DNA of 13,504 nucleotides from Pseudorhodobacter antarcticus (lineage in GTDB: Bacteria > Pseudomonadota > Alphaproteobacteria > Rhodobacterales > Rhodobacteraceae), in NCBI GenBank assembly GCA_945861995.1, contig CAMAWZ010000033.1, positions 1 through 13,504 of the forward strand, in the 5' to 3' direction. Below the pieces are notes generated by a model that ran no database searches, was not told where the DNA came from, and worked only from the letters and a program-made list of their open reading frames with translations. The translations under genes and the position numbers were made by a program. This document shows, piece by piece, positions 5,455-13,276 of this stretch. Position 1 is the stretch's first letter. Each line of letters starts with the position of its first letter.

Positions 5455-6648
5455 ATGCCCGAAAACATTGCCCAAACCCATACCCAAACCTTGGCTCCCT
5501 TTGCCTGCCAAAACACCGCCTCGCGCGGGCGTCTGTACCCCGAAAGTCTGCCGTCTTTTCGCAGCGAGTTTCAGCGCGACCGCGACCGCATCATCCATTC
5601 ATCCGCCTTTCGCCGCCTAAAGCATAAGACCCAAGTTTTCGTCGAACATGAGGGCGATTATTACCGCACCCGTCTGACCCATTCGATTGAGGTCGCGCAA
5701 GTTGCCCGCACGCTGGCGGGGGTTTTGGGGTTGAACACCGATTTGGCCGAGGCGATTGCGCTGGCGCATGATCTGGGCCACACGCCCTTTGGCCATACGG
5801 GCGAGGATGCTTTGGCGGCCCTGATGACCCCCTACGGCGGGTTTGACCATAACGCGCAGGCGCTGCGCATTGTGACCAAACTGGAACGCCATTACGCAGA
5901 TTTCGACGGGCTGAACCTGACGTGGGAGACGCTGGAGGGGATTGCCAAGCATAACGGGCCAGTGATGGGGCCGAATGCAGACCCCAAACATGGCCCCGAG
6001 TTGCCCTATGCGCTGGCGGAAGTGAACGCGCAGTGGGATCTGGAACTGGAGACCTTTGCATCCGCCGAGGCGCAGGTGGCCGCGATTTCCGACGACATCG
6101 CCTATTCGCACCACGATTTGCACGATGGGCTGCGGTCTGGCCTGTTTGACGAGGCTGATTTGATGGAACTGCCCGTCACAGGCCCCGCTTTTGAAGCAGT
6201 AGATCGGCTGTATCCTAACCTTGATAAAATGCGCCGCCGTCACGAGGCGCTGCGGCGGGTGTTTGGTGTGATGGTGGAGGATGTGATTGCCGTGGCGCAA
6301 AACCGCCTAAACGCGGCTGGGGCGCGGTCGGTTGAAGATATTCGCGGGCTGGGGACAACGGTGATACGGTTTTCCAAACCCCTGTTCCAAGACCTGAAAT
6401 CGGTGCGCAGCTTTCTGTTCACCCGCATGTACCGCGCCCCTTCGGTGATGAAGGAACGGGCGCGAGTGACCGAAGTTGTCAACGGGCTATTCCCACTTTA
6501 CCTGACCCGCCCAGAATTGCTGCCCGCCGAATGGCAACTAGACATCGCCGCTGCTAAAGACGAGGTGCAGCTTGCCCGCGTTGTGGCCGATTATGTGTCG
6601 GGCATGACCGACAGGTTTGCGCTGGCCGAGGGGGGGCGGTTGTTGTAG
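5455..6648 (+). CDS. dgt: dGTPase-like deoxynucleotide triphosphohydrolase (HD domain)
   Basis: The 397-aa protein is of the Dgt type-2 subfamily of HD-domain phosphohydrolases, which split dNTPs into deoxynucleoside and triphosphate and so limit the dNTP pool. Metal-binding HD residues are visible: H76 in RLTHSIEV, H105-D106 in ALAHDLGHTPFGHTGE, further histidines at 109 and 114, and D213/D214 in ISDDIAYSHHD. The N-terminal RGRLYPE and AFRRLKHKTQV stretches are typical of the family. Substrate range in this subfamily is not securely predictable, and some members are dNTPases needing allosteric activation. AAGAAGG precedes the ATG at 5455 at normal spacing. It diverges from erpA. In several relatives I recall argS downstream; here the flotillin pair follows instead. 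Confidence 0.92.
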   Translation: MPENIAQTHTQTLAPFACQNTASRGRLYPESLPSFRSEFQRDRDRIIHSSAFRRLKHKTQVFVEHEGDYYRTRLTHSIEVAQVARTLAGVLGLNTDLAEAIALAHDLGHTPFGHTGEDALAALMTPYGGFDHNAQALRIVTKLERHYADFDGLNLTWETLEGIAKHNGPVMGPNADPKHGPELPYALAEVNAQWDLELETFASAEAQVAAISDDIAYSHHDLHDGLRSGLFDEADLMELPVTGPAFEAVDRLYPNLDKMRRRHEALRRVFGVMVEDVIAVAQNRLNAAGARSVEDIRGLGTTVIRFSKPLFQDLKSVRSFLFTRMYRAPSVMKERARVTEVVNGLFPLYLTRPELLPAEWQLDIAAAKDEVQLARVVADYVSGMTDRFALAEGGRLL

Positions 6649-6696
6649 CTGCGCAACAGCCAAAGGTTAATTCTTCCTTGGGTTGAATTCAGTCCC

Positions 6697-6719
6697 GCAG
6701 GGCCACACATTAACCCTGC
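6697..6719 (+). terminator. Possible weak terminator hairpin after dgt
   Basis: GCAGGG (6697-6702) and CCCTGC (6714-6719) form a 6-bp stem with an 11-nt loop. A larger GGGTT/AACCC pairing (6680-6684/6712-6716) competes with it. No T-tract follows. It lies 48 bp past the dgt stop and 32 bp before the next ATG, so it could instead shape the leader of the yqiJ-like mRNA. Confidence 0.25.
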
Positions 6720-6751
6720 CAAAGACGGTATATCAATCACAAGGCTGGCCG

Positions 6752-7480
6752 ATGGACGTTTTACTGCTGGATGCGCTGCGCCCCTTTGTGGTTTTGGCGG
6801 GATTTATCCTTGTTCTGCTGCTGTTTGAAGTGCTGCTGATGCTGGTTGGCCTCTCCAGCACCATCGAACTTGATAGCGTTGATTTGGGCGGGGGTGCCGA
6901 TGGCTTTGCCGTCGAGGCCGCGCAAATTGACCAGCTTAACCTTACTGCCGATGAGGTGGCGATGCTGGATCAGCCGCTGGCGGTGCATGCCAATGAAATC
7001 GCCGCGCCAGCAAAACCGAGCCCGCTGCGCCAACTGGCGGCATTTCTGGGGCTTGGTCAAGGCCCCCTGCTGATTTGGATGACGGCAATGGCGGCGGGTG
7101 TGTCCAGCCTTGGTCTGTTTGTGCAAATCTTGCTGCACAGCCTGCTGGGCGCCATGCTGCCTGCGGGCTTTGCAGTGGCTGTGGTGGTGCTGCCCGGCTT
7201 GGTGCTGGGGCGGGCGATGTCGGGTTGGGTCAGCCGCCTTGTGCCCGCTTTTGAAAGCCATGCCATTTCGAGTGAGACTTATCATGGCCGCCGCGGCAAC
7301 GTGGTGATTGGCAGTGCGCGGCGCGGCGATCCTGCGCAGGTGCGCTGGCAAGACCTGTATGGCACAACCCATAGCCTGATGGCCGAACCCTTGCGCGACG
7401 GCGATGTTTTTGATGCAGGCACAGAAGTGCTGATTGTGAAAACACGTGATCGACAGCCGCGCCTTCTTCAACTGGCTTAG
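6752..7480 (+). CDS. yqiJ: YqiJ-like OB-fold membrane protein
   Basis: The 242-aa protein has a membrane helix at about 9-33, a soluble acidic linker (about 40-95), two further hydrophobic segments at about 105-130 and 133-155, and a C-terminal beta-rich domain (about 175-242) with HGRRGNVV and a DGDVFDAGTEVLIV turn typical of NfeD-like OB folds. This matches the YqiJ (DUF1449) family, which pairs with the flotillin YqiK. Here a flotillin starts 39 bp downstream, which strongly supports the call. It probably sits in the inner membrane and assists flotillin assembly into microdomains; that role is inferred from NfeD-flotillin pairs. ATG 6752 was chosen because it begins just before the first helix and has AAGG upstream. 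A non-hydrophobic 23-residue extension to 6683 is possible but unlikely. Confidence 0.82.
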   Translation: MDVLLLDALRPFVVLAGFILVLLLFEVLLMLVGLSSTIELDSVDLGGGADGFAVEAAQIDQLNLTADEVAMLDQPLAVHANEIAAPAKPSPLRQLAAFLGLGQGPLLIWMTAMAAGVSSLGLFVQILLHSLLGAMLPAGFAVAVVVLPGLVLGRAMSGWVSRLVPAFESHAISSETYHGRRGNVVIGSARRGDPAQVRWQDLYGTTHSLMAEPLRDGDVFDAGTEVLIVKTRDRQPRLLQLA

Positions 7481-7519
7481 ATTGGACACTGGATTTGTAT
7501 TTTGTGAAAGGATCTCGCT

Positions 7520-9175
7520 ATGAACTATCTTGAACTTTTGTTGCCAGGCCTTGTGTTTTTTGCGGCATTTCTTGTCATAGCGCTGATTTTGGTGCGCCTG
7601 TATCGCAGGTCCACTCAGGAAATGGCGCTGGTTCGGACGGGTGCAGGCGGGTTGAAAGTGGTTATGGGCGGCGGGATTATCGACTTGCCGGGCTTGCATG
7701 ATTTGCTGCGGGTCAACATGAAAACCATGACAATCACCGTGGACGGGGGCGATGGTTTGATCACCAAAGACAGCCGCCGCGTGGATGCAGCGGCCCAGTT
7801 TTTCATTCGTGTTGCTCCAAATGCCGATGCAATCGCGCGCGCGGCGCAATCTTTGGGGCAGAATACGAATGACCTTGACGCCATCCGCAGCCTTTTGGAA
7901 GGCAAAGTGCAAGATACGATGCGTGCCATCACGGCGGGGATGGATTTGATCGAGTTGCACCAATCACGCGCCAGTTTCGTGCAAAAGGTGCAGCAAACGC
8001 TGAACAATGATCTCAGCCCGAATGGTTTGGAATTGGAAAGCGTGGCTTTGACCAAATTGGATGAAACGCCCATCGGCAAACTGGATGAAAACAACACATT
8101 TGATGTGACGGGCCTGCGCGTGCGGGCTGCGATTGTGTCCGAGCAGAAAAAACAGCGCGTCAGTATCGAGGAATCTGCCGCCTTGGAAATCGCCCGCACG
8201 CTGCAGGCCAACCGCATTCAAAAGCTAGAGGTTGAACGCGCCGAGGCGGAGGCGACCCAAAAGCAGCGCATCGCCGTTTCCGAGTTGGAGGCCACTGCGG
8301 CGCGTGACGCGGCGCGCATTGCCGAGGAAACCGAACGGTTGCGCGAAGTTGCGCGGATCGAGCGCGAACGCGGCGTGCGCAAAGCGACCATCGAGCAAGA
8401 GCAAACCATTCAAATTGCCGAGCAGGAATCGAAGGCCAACGTGGCGCTGCAATCGGAAAAGCAAAGCCGTGCCGAGGCGCAGGCCTCAATCGCGCGCGCA
8501 GAGGCCATTACCGCCGAAGAAGCCACCAATACCGCGCGTCTGACGGCCATTGCGCAGCGTGAAAAAGGCATCGAAATTACCGAGGCCGAAAAAGAGGCAG
8601 AGAAACAGGCAACCTCGATCCGTGTGCGCGCGCGCGTCGAGCGTGAGGCCGCCGAAGATCAGGCGATGGCGATCACCGCCCGCGCCCGCGCCGAGGCCGA
8701 TGCCATAAAAATTGCAGCCGAGGCCGAAATGGAAAAAGGGCGCGCCGAGGCTGCCACCATCCGTGCCAAGGTCGAGGCTGAAAACGCCCTCTCGCCTGCA
8801 GTGATGGAATTCAAAATGCGTTTGGCAAAGATCGAAGCTTTGCCGGCAATTATCCGCGAAATGGTCGAACCTGCCCGCCATATCCAATCGTTCCGCGTGA
8901 ACCAAATCACGGGGGTGGGGGCCTCTGCCAGCCAAGGCACGGGCCAAGGTGATGGCGCTGTGGGTAACGAAGGCATCGTTGATCAGGTCATGGCAGGCAT
9001 GCAGCGCAATGCCGTTGTGATGCCAATTTTGACGGCGCTGGGCAAGGAGGTGGGCATAGATTTCACCAAGGGCATGGATGGTATTGCCGCCTCGGTTGAA
9101 GATGCGGGCGAAAGTGCCCCGCCCGCGCCGTCAGAACGCAAGGGTGGCGGCAGGGTCAGCAAAGCCGAAAGTTAG
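7520..9175 (+). CDS. yqiK: Flotillin, YqiK type (SPFH/band 7)
   Basis: The 551-aa protein has an N-terminal hydrophobic helix (5-27), an SPFH/band-7 domain from about 33 to 200, then a long charged coiled coil (about 205-435) very rich in Ala, Glu and Arg with repeated EAE and RARAEA-like heptads, and a flotillin tail with few predicted features (LPAIIREMVEPA near 445-456). The last 50 or so residues are Gly/Ser/Pro-rich and probably disordered. Bacterial flotillins form large membrane cages or microdomains that organise proteins and affect fluidity. The AAAGGAT site lies 8 bases before the ATG. It follows yqiJ on the same strand with no terminator between, so the two are one operon. A large hairpin ends the transcript. 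Confidence 0.93.
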   Translation: MNYLELLLPGLVFFAAFLVIALILVRLYRRSTQEMALVRTGAGGLKVVMGGGIIDLPGLHDLLRVNMKTMTITVDGGDGLITKDSRRVDAAAQFFIRVAPNADAIARAAQSLGQNTNDLDAIRSLLEGKVQDTMRAITAGMDLIELHQSRASFVQKVQQTLNNDLSPNGLELESVALTKLDETPIGKLDENNTFDVTGLRVRAAIVSEQKKQRVSIEESAALEIARTLQANRIQKLEVERAEAEATQKQRIAVSELEATAARDAARIAEETERLREVARIERERGVRKATIEQEQTIQIAEQESKANVALQSEKQSRAEAQASIARAEAITAEEATNTARLTAIAQREKGIEITEAEKEAEKQATSIRVRARVEREAAEDQAMAITARARAEADAIKIAAEAEMEKGRAEAATIRAKVEAENALSPAVMEFKMRLAKIEALPAIIREMVEPARHIQSFRVNQITGVGASASQGTGQGDGAVGNEGIVDQVMAGMQRNAVVMPILTALGKEVGIDFTKGMDGIAASVEDAGESAPPAPSERKGGGRVSKAES

Positions 9176-9230
9176 TGGGCAAAACGAGCCATCCAAACTC
9201 GTAAACAAAAACCGCGCGACGACAAACGCA

Positions 9231-9274
9231 CAACGACAGCGGCCCCAGATATCGATCTGGGGCCTTTGTCGTTG
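9231..9274 (+). terminator. Strong long-stem terminator after the flotillin gene
   Basis: The inner stem GGCCCCAGAT / ATCTGGGGCC (9241-9250/9255-9264) with loop ATCG is perfect over 10 bp. Outside it, after a two-base gap (one G-T wobble, one mismatch), CAACGACA (9231-9238) pairs fully with TGTCGTTG (9267-9274), giving about 18-19 bp in all. A TTT follows the inner stem in the plus direction. It separates yqiK from the convergent livM and may stop transcription from both sides. Confidence 0.85.
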
Positions 9275-9312
9275 GAAGATGCGCGGTCGCGCTGTCCCCC
9301 TACTTCGCCCCC

Positions 9313-10596
9313 CTACTTCTCTGGCAAAAGCCCTTTCGGGCTGAACCGCAGCACCAGCAGCAACACCGCCCCCAGCGTGATCAGTCGCAAATGCGGGGCC
9401 GCCTCAATCAGATGCGCCTTCAGCACGCCATCTGGCAGGGGCATGGTCAAATAGCCCATCGCCACGGGGCCTGCGTTCTCTACGATGAGCCATAGCCAGC
9501 CCAGCAAAAGCCCGCCCAGCACCGCGCCCCAATTGTTGCCCGATCCGCCGACGATCACCATCACCCAAATCAGAAACGTAAACCGCAGGGGGGTATAGTT
9601 CGACGGGGTCAGCTGCCCCTCCATCGAGGTGAGCATGGCGCCTGCCAGCCCCACCACAGCGCTGCCAATGATAAACACCTGCAAATGGCGCGATTTGATG
9701 TTTTTGCCCATCGCGGCGGATGACACCTCGTTATCACGGATCGCCCGCATCATCCGCCCCCAAGGGCTGTTCAACGCGCGCTCGGAAAAGAAGATCAGCA
9801 CCAGCAGAACCGCGCCGAACACGGCCAAATACAGCAGCTTGACCAAGATTGTGCTGGCCTCAACGCTGGTAAAGCCCCAATTGGCCGCTTGGGCCACAAA
9901 GGCAGGGTCGGCCTGCAAATCTACCTCGTAGGGCACAGGCCAAGGGCGGGGCAGATCGATGATGTTCTTCACGCCGCGCGCCAGCCAGTCCTCATTTTTC
10001 ATCACGGCCAGAATAATCTCGGCAATGCCTAATGTCGCAATCGCCAAATAGTCAGACCGCAGGCCAAGTGCGACCTTGCCAATAGCCCAAGCGGCGGCGG
10101 CGGCAAACAGCGCGCCCACAGGCCATGCCACGATAGACGGCAAACCAAGCCCGCCGATATTGCCAGCGGTGGCGGGGTTAAACGCCTCAATCGCCGTGAC
10201 GGCAGGGTCAAGAATGGCGCGATAGGCGAAAAATCCCGCGCCCAGCAGCAAGATCATCGCCGTCCGCCGCGCTGTGCCCGCCGCCAATCGGTTGTACAGA
10301 TAAACCGCAGCAGCAATCACCAAAACGCCAAAGGCCAGCGCAATCAGCAGGCGTGGCCCGCCCGCGGCCCAACCTTCGGGCACGGGCTGGCCAGACACCA
10401 GCACCACCGCCAGCCCGCCAAGCGCGACCGACCCCATGATGCCAGTGGAAAACAGCCCCGCGTAGCCCCATTGCATATTCACGCCCAAAGCCATGATCGA
10501 GGACAAAACCCCGATGATCAGGATTTGCAAGCTAAGGTTCCAGCTTTGGAAAACGCCCGTGGCCACAAAGAGCAGCGCCACGCCCGCAAACATCAC
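9313..10596 (-). CDS. livM: Branched-chain amino acid ABC transporter permease LivM
   Basis: The 427-aa hydrophobic protein is the second permease of a HAAT-family importer. It has about ten membrane spans, beginning GVLSSIMALGVNMQWGYAGLFS, which is a typical LivM opening. The conserved cytoplasmic coupling loop is AIRDNEVSSAAMGKNI in the second half, followed by VGGSGNNWGAVLGG. E. coli LivM is 425 aa. The start is GTG at 10596 or the adjoining ATG at 10593. No good ribosome binding site precedes either, and the 19-bp gap after livH suggests translational coupling. It is the last gene of the operon. Just past its stop a short tandem repeat (CCCCCTACTTC on the plus strand, 9296-9306 and 9309-9319) overlaps the stop codon. 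Confidence 0.93.
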   Translation of the reverse strand: MMFAGVALLFVATGVFQSWNLSLQILIIGVLSSIMALGVNMQWGYAGLFSTGIMGSVALGGLAVVLVSGQPVPEGWAAGGPRLLIALAFGVLVIAAAVYLYNRLAAGTARRTAMILLLGAGFFAYRAILDPAVTAIEAFNPATAGNIGGLGLPSIVAWPVGALFAAAAAWAIGKVALGLRSDYLAIATLGIAEIILAVMKNEDWLARGVKNIIDLPRPWPVPYEVDLQADPAFVAQAANWGFTSVEASTILVKLLYLAVFGAVLLVLIFFSERALNSPWGRMMRAIRDNEVSSAAMGKNIKSRHLQVFIIGSAVVGLAGAMLTSMEGQLTPSNYTPLRFTFLIWVMVIVGGSGNNWGAVLGGLLLGWLWLIVENAGPVAMGYLTMPLPDGVLKAHLIEAAPHLRLITLGAVLLLVLRFSPKGLLPEK

Positions 10597-10615
10597 AAGG
10601 TTGCGATTGTTCAGC

Positions 10616-11620
10616 CTACTTCCCCTTAAATATGCCCGTGGGCATAACCAGCAACACCAAGATCAAAATCGCAAAGGATACGGCGAATTTGTAATCGGTG
10701 GACAACAGTTGCAGCAGCCTGTCTGGGGCCATATCAGCGGACACCAGATAAGTGACGATCTTTTTCCACGCATAGGTCACAAAAACCTCGGAAAAGGCGA
10801 TGATAAAGCCGCCCGCAATCGCCCCCAGCGGACTGCCAAGCCCGCCCACCACCGCCGCCGCCGCCATTGGCAGCAGCAGTTGGAAATAAATGAACGGGCG
10901 GTAAGATTTATCCAGCCCATACAGCGTGCCTGCAATCACCGCCAGCGCGGTGGCAATAATCCACGTAATTGCCACCACCCGTTCGGGGTTGATGCCCGAC
11001 AACAGCGCCAAATCTTCGTTATCCGAATAGGCGCGCATCGATTTGCCCGTGCGGGTGGATTGCAAAAACCAAAACAACGCCGCCACGCAAATTGCCGCCA
11101 CAATCACTGTGATCAGCGTGGTTTGCTTCAGCGCCAAACCCTCGGCCAGCCCTGACCATGCCTTGAAATCATTTGGCGCGAGGATCATCCGCGCGCCATC
11201 GGCGAAATCTTGTTCGGCAGGGCCAATGATAACGCGCGTCAGCCCGTTCATCACAAACATGATACCAGTCGAGACAATCACCAAAATAATCGGCGCGGCC
11301 TTTTGCGTGCGGTAAAACCGATAAACGGCGCGGTCAGTCGCCAGTACAAAGGCGCAGGTGATGGCAATGCCAAAGGGCAGGGCGATCAACGCCGTCGGCA
11401 AAACGCCCCCCGTGATCCCTGCGCTTTGCAGTGCCCATGTAATCAAGATCACCCACATCGTGCCAAAGGCCATCGTATCGCCGTGGGCAAAGTTGGAAAA
11501 CCGCAGCACGGCATAAACCAGCGTCAGTGCCAGCGCGCCCAGCGCCAATTGGCTGCCATAGGCAAGGCCCGGAATGAACACAAAATTCAAAAAGGCCACT
11601 AAAGCGTTCAGAATATCCAT
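10616..11620 (-). CDS. livH: Branched-chain amino acid ABC transporter permease LivH
   Basis: The 334-aa integral membrane protein is the first permease of the importer. Diagnostic stretches are GSQLALGALALTLVYAVLRFSNFAHGD near the N-terminus, the ATP-binding-subunit contact loop AYSDNEDLALLSGI, and VVGGLGSPLGAIAGG. About eight membrane segments can be read. The protein is somewhat longer than E. coli LivH (308 aa). A periplasmic insertion around residues 135-160, with FADGARMILAPNDF, may contribute. The ATG at 11620 lies three bases after the livF stop, with GGGGGC and AAGG in the livF 3' end, so translation is coupled. Confidence 0.94.
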   Translation of the reverse strand: MDILNALVAFLNFVFIPGLAYGSQLALGALALTLVYAVLRFSNFAHGDTMAFGTMWVILITWALQSAGITGGVLPTALIALPFGIAITCAFVLATDRAVYRFYRTQKAAPIILVIVSTGIMFVMNGLTRVIIGPAEQDFADGARMILAPNDFKAWSGLAEGLALKQTTLITVIVAAICVAALFWFLQSTRTGKSMRAYSDNEDLALLSGINPERVVAITWIIATALAVIAGTLYGLDKSYRPFIYFQLLLPMAAAAVVGGLGSPLGAIAGGFIIAFSEVFVTYAWKKIVTYLVSADMAPDRLLQLLSTDYKFAVSFAILILVLLVMPTGIFKGK

Positions 11621-11623
11621 GCC

Positions 11624-12334
11624 TTAGCCCCCAAGGAAAGAACGGCGCACATCGGGATTGGCCAGCAATTCCGCCCCCGTGCCCGTGAAACGATTTGCGC
11701 CCTGCACCAGAACATAGCCCTTATCGGCAATTTCCAGCGCTTGGCGGGCGTTTTGTTCGACCATCAAAATCGAAATGCCAGTGCGGGCCACTTCGATGAT
11801 GCGGTCAAATAGCTCATCCATCACAATCGGGGACACGCCAGCGGTAGGCTCGTCCAGCATCAAAACCTGCGGCTGGGTCATCAACGCGCGGCCCACGGCA
11901 ACCTGTTGGCGCTGCCCCCCCGATAACTCGCCCGCCGCCTGATGCCGCTTTTGTTTCAGGATTGGGAACAGATCATAGACTTGCGCCATGGTGTCGGCAA
12001 TCTCGTCTGTGCGAATGAACGCGCCCATTTCTAGGTTTTCTTCCACCGTCATGGTGGTGAAAATATTGGATGTCTGCGGCACAAATCCCATGCCTTTGCG
12101 CACGCGCGCTTGGGGAGACAGTTTGGATATATCCTCGCCGCCCAATCGCACGCTTCCGCCGCGCAAATTCAGCATCCCAAACACGGCTTTCATCGCCGTG
12201 GATTTGCCCGCGCCATTGGGGCCGACGATCACGGCAATCTCGCCCTTTTCAACCGCAATGGTGCAGCCGTGCAAAATATCAGACGCGCCATAGCCGCCCG
12301 TCATTGCATCACCAATCAAGAAAGGTTCGCCCAT
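11624..12334 (-). CDS. livF: Branched-chain amino acid ABC transporter ATPase LivF
   Basis: The 236-aa ATPase subunit has Walker A GPNGAGKST (38-46), a Q-loop at FVPQ (Q87), the signature LSGGQ (137-141), Walker B LMLDEP (158-163) and the switch region VEQNARQAL, which is characteristic of LivF. Length equals the family norm. It powers transport together with LivG through the LivH/LivM channel. The start ATG at 12334 has AAAGGGG upstream. A GTG directly before it, or an in-frame TTG at 12361, would extend the protein by one or nine residues. It is followed at 3 bp by livH and preceded at 45 bp by livG. Confidence 0.95.
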   Translation of the reverse strand: MGEPFLIGDAMTGGYGASDILHGCTIAVEKGEIAVIVGPNGAGKSTAMKAVFGMLNLRGGSVRLGGEDISKLSPQARVRKGMGFVPQTSNIFTTMTVEENLEMGAFIRTDEIADTMAQVYDLFPILKQKRHQAAGELSGGQRQQVAVGRALMTQPQVLMLDEPTAGVSPIVMDELFDRIIEVARTGISILMVEQNARQALEIADKGYVLVQGANRFTGTGAELLANPDVRRSFLGG

Positions 12335-12379
12335 CACTGCGCCCCTTTCATTTTGGTACAAATACCTAAATCCGCCGCA

Positions 12380-13165
12380 TCACACATGCGCGGCCTCCTT
12401 TTTGTTCTTCAATCCCGTGCCCAAATAGGCCTCGATCACGCGCTCGTTGTTCTTGACCTCGTCCACAGTGCCTTCCGCCAAAACCTTGCCCTCGGCCATG
12501 CAAATGACGGGGCCGCAGATGCGGGCGATGAAATCCATATCGTGTTCAATCACGCAGAATGTATAGCCGCGTTCGCGGTTCAGGCGCACAATCGCATCGC
12601 CGATGGTGTTCAGCAGCGTGCGATTCACGCCTGCGCCGACCTCGTCCAGAAACACAATCTTGGCATCGGTCATCATGGTGCGGCCCAGTTCCAGCAGCTT
12701 TTTCTGCCCGCCCGAAATATTGCCCGCCTTTTCATCGGCCAAGTGGCTGATGGTCAGAAATTCTAAAACCTCATCGGCCTGATCGCGAATGCGCGCCTCT
12801 TCCGCAGCAACAGCGCCGCGCCGAAAGCAGGCGTTCCACAGGCTTTCACCCGTTTGGTTAGGGGGCACCATCATCAGGTTTTCGCGCACAGTCATGGATG
12901 AAAACTCATGCGCAATCTGAAAGGTGCGCAGCAAGCCGCGCGAAAACAGCACATGCGGCGGCAGGCCCGTGATATCGGCCCCGTCCATCAAAACGCGCCC
13001 CGAAGTCGGCTGCAAGCGGCCAGCAATCACGTTAAACAGCGTGGTTTTGCCCGCGCCATTTGGCCCGATCAGCCCCGTGATAGACCCCGTTTCAATGCGC
13101 AGTGATGCGCCATCAACCGCGCGAAAACCGCCGAAATGGCGATGCAGGTCTTGCACTTCGATCAT
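12380..13165 (-). CDS. livG: Branched-chain amino acid ABC transporter ATPase LivG
   Basis: The 261-aa protein is the second ATPase of the importer. It has Walker A GPNGAGKTT (34-42), the LivG-type sequence RTFQIAHEFSSMTVRENLMM (80-99), signature ISGGQ (150-154), Walker B IVFLDE (170-175) and switch IEHDMDFI. Two details depart from textbook LivG: Walker B continues DEVGAGVN instead of DEPxAGLN, and the extended basic stretch after the Q-loop reads NACFRRGAVAAEE. The catalytic Glu is retained, so activity is expected. I believe this DEVGAGVN subfamily occurs in other roseobacters. ATG 13165 has AGGGA upstream and begins MIEVQDLHRHFGG as in relatives; an upstream in-frame extension to 13225 overlaps the intercistronic hairpin region and is rejected. 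Confidence 0.94.
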   Translation of the reverse strand: MIEVQDLHRHFGGFRAVDGASLRIETGSITGLIGPNGAGKTTLFNVIAGRLQPTSGRVLMDGADITGLPPHVLFSRGLLRTFQIAHEFSSMTVRENLMMVPPNQTGESLWNACFRRGAVAAEEARIRDQADEVLEFLTISHLADEKAGNISGGQKKLLELGRTMMTDAKIVFLDEVGAGVNRTLLNTIGDAIVRLNRERGYTFCVIEHDMDFIARICGPVICMAEGKVLAEGTVDEVKNNERVIEAYLGTGLKNKKEAAHV

Positions 13166-13227
13166 GTCATTTCCCTGTCGTCGTTTTTGGTCATCTGGGC
13201 CGCTTCTGTTGAGCGGCTGTTGCACAA

Positions 13228-13254
13228 ACGGCCCGAAGCTGTGCCTCGGGCCGT
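13228..13254 (-). terminator. Intercistronic hairpin between livK and livG
   Basis: Perfect 9-bp arms ACGGCCCGA (13228-13236) and TCGGGCCGT (13246-13254) enclose a 9-nt loop. In the direction of transcription (leftward) the stem is followed by only TTTG. It lies between the binding-protein gene and the transporter genes, the usual place for a partial terminator or mRNA-stabilising hairpin that keeps binding-protein levels higher than those of membrane components. Confidence 0.7.
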
Positions 13255-13276
13255 CCGTTTGGGTTATCCCCGCAGA

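Noticed and set aside
6761..7963. 400-codon open frame on the minus strand
   Set aside because: It is antisense to yqiJ and the start of yqiK, extremely rich in His and Gln, and has no recognisable domain; it is the mirror of Ala/Glu/Leu-rich coding DNA.
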